This document shows, one piece after another, positions 56,001 through 64,000 of a stretch of DNA of 64,000 nt. A program made the position numbers and the translations under genes. The first letter of the stretch is position 1; every line of letters begins with the position of its first letter. The notes under the pieces were generated by a model. The model searched no databases, was not told the origin of the DNA, and saw only the letters and a program-made list of their open reading frames with translations. The DNA is from Cherax quadricarinatus (taxonomy: Eukaryota; Arthropoda; Malacostraca; Decapoda; Parastacidae). The stretch spans positions 3,029,913-3,093,912 of the forward strand of contig NC_091357.1 of assembly GCF_038502225.1 (NCBI RefSeq). The letters are read 5' to 3'.

Positions 56001-59000
56001 TTGTAAGACTACAGTGAGTTTTGTAAGACTGTAGTGTGTCTTGTAAGACTAGTGTCTTGTAAGACTGTAGTGTGTCTTGTAAGACTGTAGTGTGTCTTGT
56101 AAGACTGTAGTGTGTCTTGTAAGACTGTAGTGTGTCTTGTAAGACTGTAGTGTGTCTTGTAAGACTGTAGTGTGTCTTGTAAGACTGTAGTGTGTCTTGT
56201 AAGACTGTAGTGTGTCTTGTAAGACTGTAGTGTGTCTTGTAAGACTGTAGTGTGTCTTGTAAGACTGTAGTGTGTCTTGTAAGATTGTAATGTGTCTTGT
56301 AAGACTGTAGTGTGTCTTGTAAGATTGTAGTGTGTCTTATAAGACTGTAGTGTGTCTCGTAAGACTTCAGTGAGTTTTGTAAGACTGCAGTGTGTCTTGT
56401 AAGACTTCAGTGTGTCTTGTAAGACTGTAGTGAATCTCGTAAGACTGTAGTGTGTCTTGTAAGACAGTATTGTGTCTTGTAAGACTACAGTGAGTTTTGT
56501 AAGACTGTAGTGTGTCTTGTAAAACTAGTGTTTCGCAAGACTTCAGTGTGTCTTGTAAGAGCGTAGTGAGTCTTGAAAGAGTGTAGTGTGTCTTGTAAGA
56601 CTGTAGTGTGTCTTGTAGGACTGTAGTGTGTCTTGTAAGACTGCGGTATGTCTTGTAAGACTGTAGTGTGTCTCGTAAGACTGTAGTGTGTCTTGTAAGA
56701 CTGTAGTGTGTCTTGTAAGACTGTAGTGTGTCTTGTAAGACTGTAGTGCGTCTTGTAAGACTGTAGAGGGTCTTGTAAGACTAGAGTGTCTTGTAAGACT
56801 ACAGTGAGTTTTGTAAGACTGCAGTGTGTCTTGTAAGATTGTAGTGTGTCTTGTAACTGTAGTTCGTCTTGTAAGATAGTAGTGTTTCTTGTAAGACTGT
56901 AGTGTTTCTTGTAAGACTGTAGTGTGTCTTGTAAGATTGTAGTGTGTCTTTTAAGACGGTAGTGTGTCTTGTAAGATTGTAGTGTGTCTTTTAAGACTGT
57001 AGTGTGTCTTGTAAGATTGTAGTGTGTCTTGTAAGACTGTAGTGTGTCTTGTAAGACTGTAGTGTGTCTTGTAAGATTGTAGTGTGTCTTGTAAGACTGT
57101 AGTGTGTCTTGTAAGATTGTAGTGTGTCTTGTAAGACTGTAGTGTGTCTTGAAAGACTGTAGTGTGTCTTGAAAGACTGTAGTGTGTCTTGGAAGACTTC
57201 AGTGTCTCTTGTTAGACTGTAGTGAGTCTTGTAAGACTGACGTGTGTCTTGAAAGACTGTAGTGTGTCTTGAAAGACTGTAGTGTGTCTTGTAAGACTGT
57301 AGTATGTCTTGTTAGACTGTAGTGTGTCTTGTAAGACTACAGTGAGTTTTGTAATCTGTAATGTGTCTTGTTAGACTAGTGTTTTGTAAGACTGTAGTGT
57401 GTCTTGTAAGACTGAAGTGTGTCTTCTAAGACTAGTGTGTCTTCTAAGACTGTAGTGTGTCTTGTAAGACTAGTGTGTCTTCTAAGACTGCAGTGTGTCT
57501 TGTAAGACTGTAGTGTGTCTTGTAAGACTGTAGTGTGTCTTGTAAGACTGTAGTGTGTCTTGTAAGACTGTAGAGTGTTTTTTAAGACTGTAGCGTGTCT
57601 TGTAAGACTGTAGCACGTATTGTAAGACTGTAGCGTGTCTTGTAAGATTGTAGTGTGTCTTGTAAGACTGTAGTGTGTCTTGTAAGATTTTAGTGTGTCT
57701 TGTAAGAATGTAGTGTGTCTTGTAAGACTGTAGTGTGCCTTGTAAGACTGTAGCGTGTCTTGTAAGACGTCATAGCGTGTCTTGTAAGACTGTAGTGTGT
57801 CTTGTAAGACTACAGTGTGTCTTGTAAGACTGTGGTGTGTCTTGTAAGACTACAGTGAATTTTGTAGGACTGCAGGGTGTCTTGTAAGACTGTAGAGTGT
57901 TTTTTAAGACTGTAGCGTGTCTTGTAAGATTGTAGTGTGTCTTGTAAGACTGTAGTGTGTCTTGTAAGACTACAGTGAGTTTTGTAAGACTGTAGTGTGT
58001 CTTGTAAGATTGTAGTGTGTCTTGTAAGACTGTAGTGTGTCTTGTAAGACTGTAGTGTGTCTTGTAAGCCTGTAGTGTGTCTTGTAAGCCTGTAGTGTGT
58101 CTTGTAAGACTGTAGTGTGTCTTCTAAGACTGTAGTGTGTCTTGTAAGACTGTAGTGTGTCTTGTTAGACTGTAGTTTGTCTTGTAAGACTACAGTGAGT
58201 TTTGTAATCTGTAGTGTGTCTAGTTAGACTAGTGTTTTGTAAGACTGTAGTGTGTCTTGTAAGACTGTAGTGTGTCTTGTAAGACTGTACTGTGTCTTGT
58301 GAGACTGTAGTGTGTCTTGTAAGACTGTAGAGTGTCTTGTAAGATTGTAGTGTGTCTTGTAAGAATGTAGTGTGTCTTGTAAGACTGTAGTGTGCCTTGT
58401 AAGACTGTAGCGTTTCTTGTAAGACGTTATAGCGTGTCTTGTAAGACTGTAGTGTGTCTTGTAAGACTACAGTGTGTCTTGTAAGATTGTAGTGTGTCTT
58501 GCAAGACTACAGTGAATTTTGTAAGACTGTAGTGTGTCTTGTAAGACTGTAGTGTGTGTACTAAGACTGAGATGTGTCTTGTAAGAGTGTAGTGTGTCTT
58601 GTAAGACTGTAGTGTGTCTTGTAAGACTGTAGTGTGTGTACTAAGACTGAGGTGTGTCTTGTAAGAGTGTTGTATGTCTTGTAAGACTCTAGTGTGTCTT
58701 GTAAGACTACAGTGTGTCTTGTAAGGCTGTAGTCTGTCTTGTAAGACTACAGTGAATTTTGTAAGACAGTAGTGTGTCTTGAAAGGCTGTAGTGTGTCTT
58801 GTAAGACTGTAGTGTGTCTTGTAAGACTGTTGTGTGTCTTGTAAGACTGTTGTGTGTCTTGTAAGACTGTAGTGTGTCTTGTAAGACTGTAGTGTGTCTT
58901 GTAAGACTGTAGTGTGTCTTGTAAGACTGTAGTGTGTCTTGTAAGAATGTAGTGTGTCTTGTAAGACTATAGTGTGTCTTGTAAGACTGTAGTGTGTCTT

Positions 59001-62000
59001 GTTAGACTATAGTGTGTCTTGTTAGACTGTAGTGTGTCTTGTAAGACTGTAGTGTGTCTTGTAAGATTGTAGTGAGTCTTGTAAGACTGTAGTGTGTCTT
59101 GTAAGACAGTAATGTGTCTTGTAAGACTGTAGTGTGTCTTGTAAGACTGTAGTGTGTCTTGTAAGACTGTAGTGTGTCTTGTAAGACTGTAGTGTGTCTT
59201 GTAAGACTGTAGTGTGTCTTGTAAGACTGTAGTGTGTCTTGTAAGACTGTAGTGTGTCTTGTAAGACTGTAGAGTGTCTTGTAAGACTGTAGTGTGTCTT
59301 GTAAGACTGTAGTGTGTCTTGTAAGACTGTAGTGTGTCTTGTAAGACTGTAGTGTGTCTTGTAAGACTGTAGTGTGTCTTGTAAGACTGTAGTGTGTCTT
59401 GTAAGACTGTAGTGTGTCTTGTAAGACTGTAGTGTGTCTTGTAAGACTGTAGTGTGTCTTGTAAGACTGTAGTGTGTCTTGTAAGACTGTAGTGTGTCTT
59501 GTAAGACTGTAGTGTGTCTTGTAAGACTGTAGTGTGTCTTGTAAGACTGTAGTGTGTCTTGTAAGACTGTAGTGTGTCTTGTAAGACTGTAGTGTGTCTT
59601 GTAAGACTGTAGTGTGTCTTGTAAGACTGTAGTGTGTCTTGTAAGACTGTAGTGTGTCTTGTAAGACTGTAGTGTGTCTTGTAAGACTGTAGTGTGTCTT
59701 GTAAGACTGTAGTGTGTCTTGTAAGACTGTAGTGTGTCTTGTAAGACTGTAGTGTGTCTTGTAAGACTGTAGTGTCTTGTAAGACTGTAGTGTGTCTTGT
59801 AAGACTGTAGTGTGTCTTGTAAGACTGTAGTGTGTCTTGTAAGACTGTAGTGTGTCTTGTAAGACTGTAGTGTGTCTTGTAAGACTGTAGTGTGTCTTGT
59901 AAGACTGTAGTGTGTCTTGTAAGACTGTAGTGTGTCTTGTAAGACTGTAGTGTGTCTTGTAAGACTGTAGTGTGTCTTGTAAGACTGTAGTGTGTCTTGT
60001 AAGACTGTAGTGTGTCTTGTAAGACTGTAGTGTGTCTTGTAAGACTGTAGTGTGTCTTGTAAGACTGTAGTGTGTCTTGTAAGACTGTAGTGTGTCTTGT
60101 AAGACTGTAGTGTGTCTTGTAAGACTGTAGTGTGTCTTGTAAGACTGTAGTGTGTCTTGTAAGACTGTAGTGTGTCTTGTAAGACTGTAGTGTGTCTTGT
60201 AAGACTGTAGTGTGTCTTGTAAGACTGTAGTGTGTCTTGTAAGACTGTAGTGTGTCTTGTAAGACTGTAGTGTGTCTTGTAAGACTGTAGTGTGTCTTGT
60301 AAGACTGTAGTGTGTCTTGTAAGACTGTAGTGTGTCTTGTAAGACTGTAGTGTGTCTTGTAAGACTGTAGTGTGTCTTGTAAGACTGTAGTGTGTCTTGT
60401 AAGACTGTAGTGTGTCTTGTAAGACTGTAGTGTGTCTTGTAAGACTGTAGTGTGTCTTGTAAGACTGTAGTGTGTCTTGTAAGACTGTAGTGTGTCTTGT
60501 AAGACTGTAGTGTGTCTTGTAAGACTGTAGTGTGTCTTGTAAGACTGTAGTGTGTCTTGTAAGACTGTAGTGTGTCTTGTAAGACTGTAGTGTGTCTTGT
60601 AAGACTGTAGTGTGTCTTGTAAGACTGTAGTGTGTCTTGTAAGACTGTAGTGTGTCTTGTAAGACTGTAGTGTGTCTTGTAAGACTGTAGTGTGTCTTGT
60701 AAGACTGTAGTGTGTCTTGTAAGACTGTAGTGTGTCTTGTAAGACTGTAGTGTGTCTTGTAAGACTGTAGTGTGTCTTGTAAGACTGTAGTGTGTCTTGT
60801 AAGACTGTAGTGTGTCTTGTAAGACTGTAGTGTGTCTTGTAAGACTGTAGTGTGTCTTGTAAGACTGTAGTGTGTCTTGTAAGACTGTAGTGTGTCTTGT
60901 AAGACTGTAGTGTGTCTTGTAAGACTGTAGTGTGTCTTGTAAGACTGTAGTGTGTCTTGTAAGACTGTAGTGTGTCTTGTAAGACTGTAGTGTGTCTTGT
61001 AAGACTGTAGTGTGTCTTGTAAGACTGTAGTGTGTCTTGTAAGACTGTAGTGTGTCTTGTAAGACTGTAGTGTGTCTTGTAAGACTTGTAGTGTAGTCTT
61101 GTAAGACTGTAGTGTGTCTTGTAAGACTGTAGTGTGTCTTGTAAGACTGTAGTGTGTCTTGTAAGACTGTAGTGTGTCTTGTAAGACTGTAGTGTGTCTT
61201 GTAAGACTGTAGTGTGTCTTGTAAGACTGTAGTGTGTCTTGTAAGACTGTAGTGTGTCTTGTAAGACTGTAGTGTGTCTTGTAAGACTGTAGTGTGTCTT
61301 GTAAGACTGTAGTGTGTCTTGTAAGACTGTAGTGTGTCTTGTAAGACTGTAGTGTGTCTTGTAAGACTGTAGTGTGTCTTGTAAGACTGTAGTGTGTCTT
61401 GTAAGACTGTAGTGTGTCTTGTAAGACTGTAGTGTGTCTTGTAAGACTGTAGTGTGTCTTGTAAGACTGTAGTGTGTCTTGTAAGACTGTAGTGTGTCTT
61501 GTAAGACTGTAGTGTGTCTTGTAAGACTGTAGTGTGTCTTGTAAGACTAAGTGTGTCTTGTAAGACTGTAGTGTGTCTTGTAAGACTGTAGTGTGTCTTG
61601 TAAGACTGTAGTGTGTCTTGTAAGACTGTAGTGTGTCTTGTAAGACTGTAGTGTGTCTTGTAAGACTGTAGTGTGTCTTGTAAGACTGTAGTGTGTCTTG
61701 TAAGACTGTAGTGTGTCTTGTAAGACTGTAGTGTGTCTTGTAAGACTGTAGTGTGTCTTGTAAGACTGTAGTGTGTCTTGTAAGACTGTAGTGTGTCTTG
61801 TAAGACTGTAGTGTGTCTTGTAAGACTGTAGTGTGTCTTGTAAGACTGTAGTGTGTCTTGTAAGACTGTAGTGTGTCTTGTAAGACTGTAGTGTGTCTTG
61901 TAAGACTGTAGTGTGTCTTGTAAGACTGTAGTGTGTCTTGTAAGACTGTAGTGTGTCTTGTAAGACTGTAGTGTGTCTTGTAAGACTGTAGTGTGTCTTG

Positions 62001-64000
62001 TAAGACTGTAGTGTGTCTTGTAAGACTGTAGTGTGTCTTGTAAGACTGTAGTGTGTCTTGTAAGACTGTAGTGTGTCTTGTAAGACTGTAGTGTGTCTTG
62101 TAAGACTGTAGTGTGTCTTGTAAGACTGTAGTGTGTCTTGTAAGACTGTAGTGTGTCTTGTAAGACTGTAGTGTGTCTTGTAAGACTGTAGTGTGTCTTG
62201 TAAGACTGTAGTGTGTCTTGTAAGACTGTAGTGTGTCTTGTAAGACTGTAGTGTGTCTTGTAAGACTGTAGTGTGTCTTGTAAGACTGTAGTGTGTCTTG
62301 TAAGACTGTAGTGTGTCTTGTAAGACTGTAGTGTGTCTTGTAAGACTATAGTTTGTCTTGTAAGACTGTAGTGTGTCTTGTAAGACTGTAGTGTGTCTTG
62401 TAAGACTACAGTGTGTCTTGTAAGACTGTAGTGTGTCTTGTAAGACTGTAGTGTGTCTTGTAAGACTGTAGTGTGTCTTGTAAGACTGTAGTGTGTCTTG
62501 TAAGACTGTAGTGTGTCTTGTAAGACTGTAGTGTGTCTTGTTAGACTGTAGTGTGTCTTGTAAGACTGTAGTGTGTCTTGTAAGACTGTAGTGTGTCTTG
62601 TAAGACTGTAGTGTGTCTTGTAAGACTGTAGTGTGTCTTGTAAGACTGTAGTGTGTCTTGTAAGACTGTAGTGTGTCTTGTAAGACTGTAGTGTGTCTTG
62701 TAAGACTGTAGTGTGTCTTGTAAGACTGTAGTGTGTCTTGTAAGACTGTAGACTGTCTTGTAAGACTGTAGTGTGTCTTGTAAGACTGTAGTGTGTCTTG
62801 TAAGACTGTAGTGTGTCTTGTAAGACTGTAGTGTGTCTTGTAAGACTGTAGTGTGTCTTGTAAGACTGTAGTGTGTCTTGTTAGACTGTAGTGTGTCTTG
62901 TAAGACTGTAGTGTGTCTTGTAAGACTGTAGTGTGTCTTGTAAGACTGTAGTGTGTCTTGTAAGACTGTAGTGTGTCTTGTAAGACTGTAGTGTGTCTTG
63001 TAAGACTGTAGTGTGTCTTGTAAGACTGTAGTGTGTCTTGTAAGACTGTAGTGTGTCTTGTAAGACTGTAGTGTGTCTTGTAAGACTGTAGTGTGTCTTG
63101 TAAGACTGTAGTGTGTCTTGTAAGACTGTAGTGTGTCTTGTAAGACTGTAGTGTGTCTTGTAAGACTGTAGTGTGTCTTGTAAGACTGTAGTGTGTCTTG
63201 TAAGACTGTAGTGTGTCTTGTAAGACTGTAGTGTGTCTTGTAAGACTGTAGTGTGTCTTGTAAGACTGTAGTGTGTCTTGTAAGACTGTAGTGTGTCTTG
63301 TAAGACTGTAGTGTGTCTTGTAAGACTGTAGTGTGTCTTGTAAGACTGTAGTGTGTCTTGTAAGACTGTAGTGTGTCTTGTAAGACTGTAGTGTGTCTTG
63401 TAAGACTGTAGTGTGTCTTGTAAGACTGTAGTGTGTCTTGTAAGACTGTAGTGTGTCTTGTAAGACTGTAGTGTGTCTTGTAAGACTGTAGTGTGTCTTG
63501 TAAGACTGTAGTGTGTCTTGTAAGACTGTAGTGTGTCTTGTAAGACTGTAGTGTGTCTTGTAAGACTGTAGTGTGTCTTGTAAGACTGTAGTGTGTCTTG
63601 TAAGACTGTAGTGTGTCTTGTAAGACTGTAGTGTGTCTTGTAAGACTGTAGTGTGTCTTGTAAGACTGTAGTGTGTCTTGTAAGACTGTAGTGTGTCTTG
63701 TAAGACTGTAGTGTGTCTTGTAAGACTGTAGTGTGTCTTGTAAGACTGTAGTGTGTCTTGTAAGACTGTAGTGTGTCTTGTAAGACTGTAGTGTGTCTTG
63801 TAAGACTGTAGTGTGTCTTGTAAGACTGTAGTGTGTCTTGTAAGACTGTAGTGTGTCTTGTAAGACTGTAGTGTGTCTTGTAAGACTGTAGTGTGTCTTG
63901 TAAGACTGTAGTGTGTCTTGTAAGACTGTAGTGTGTCTTGTAAGACTGTAGTGTGTCTTGTAAGACTGTAGTGTGTCTTGTAAGACTGTAGTGTGTCTTG
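53085..64000. repeat. 20-bp satellite array (over 500 units, runs off the edge)
   Basis: Unit TGTAGTGTGTCTTGTAAGAC. It starts without spacer after the 37-bp array (GACATGTTCC|AGTGTGTCTT). Units are varied from 53085 to about 59040 and nearly invariant from there to the window end, with rare exceptions (61081, 61548, 62341, 62749). Each unit contains GTCTTGTAAGAC, an inverted repeat of 5 bp around GT. Minus-strand frames (LQDTLQSYKTHYSLTRHTTV) follow from the 20-bp period. Confidence 0.98.

Noticed and set aside
53085..64000. CRISPR-like array
   Set aside because: Continuous 20-bp tandem repeats with no spacers, in eukaryotic DNA.

Overview
The window is eukaryotic, gene-poor and dominated by repeats. 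Reverse-transcriptase pseudogenes, tRNA-derived SINEs, TA-flanked MITEs, Penelope-like element (PLE) pieces, long TG/TA microsatellites and minisatellites fit a large arthropod genome. Several interspersed repeats match ones I remember from decapod crustaceans (crayfish or lobster-like). That assignment is from memory and no database was searched. I see no complete host protein-coding gene.

Layout. 0-8.6 kb: a TG/GTTACTG microsatellite holding 3' ends of one CR1-like LINE (called family A here), then a second CR1-like LINE (family D), two PLE-type terminal repeats with hammerhead-like cores, more family A, and a SINE. 8.7-12.9 kb: an old RTE-like LINE (family C), a 387-bp MITE in (TA)n, a family C 3' tail fused to a 5'-truncated LINE of a third type (family B), and a third hammerhead-like repeat. 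13-20 kb: a 30-bp array, a hAT transposase pseudogene, TCA-rich DNA split by a fold-back PLE repeat, a 0.9-kb purine-only strand, and 33-, 18/36- and 14-bp arrays. 20-28.4 kb: the least repetitive part. It has a possible signal-peptide exon, a SINE, a 2-kb 28-bp array, a strong hairpin and a promoter-like site with a downstream splice donor. 28.4-40.2 kb: a 50-bp array, ACT-rich DNA, MITEs, two family C copies (one carrying a nested pogo-like MITE), and 4.4 kb of two related 25-bp satellites. 40.5-48 kb: a chimeric SINE, a 62-bp array, a Penelope-like element with a GIY-YIG domain interrupted by a family B LINE, and two closely related family C LINEs. 48-64 kb: short arrays, then a 37-bp satellite (2.6 kb) and a 20-bp satellite (10.9 kb) that runs off the window edge. 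Tandem arrays make up roughly 40% of the window.

The most interesting signal is a set of eight short segments, in at least four sequence types, that share the layout of a type I hammerhead ribozyme: stem I, CUGANGA-like core, hairpin, GAAA, a short palindrome in place of stem III, a U, then the other side of stem I. Stem I covaries between copies, and two types swap C3/G8 for U3/A8. Two lie at the ends of the recognisable PLE. PLEs are known to carry hammerheads, so the novelty is in the variants and not in the principle.

Other themes are LINE 3' ends embedded in TG microsatellites, MITEs and LINEs bounded by (TA)n, SINEs that share a body but have different LINE-like tails, and satellites that change from one repeat unit to another in place.
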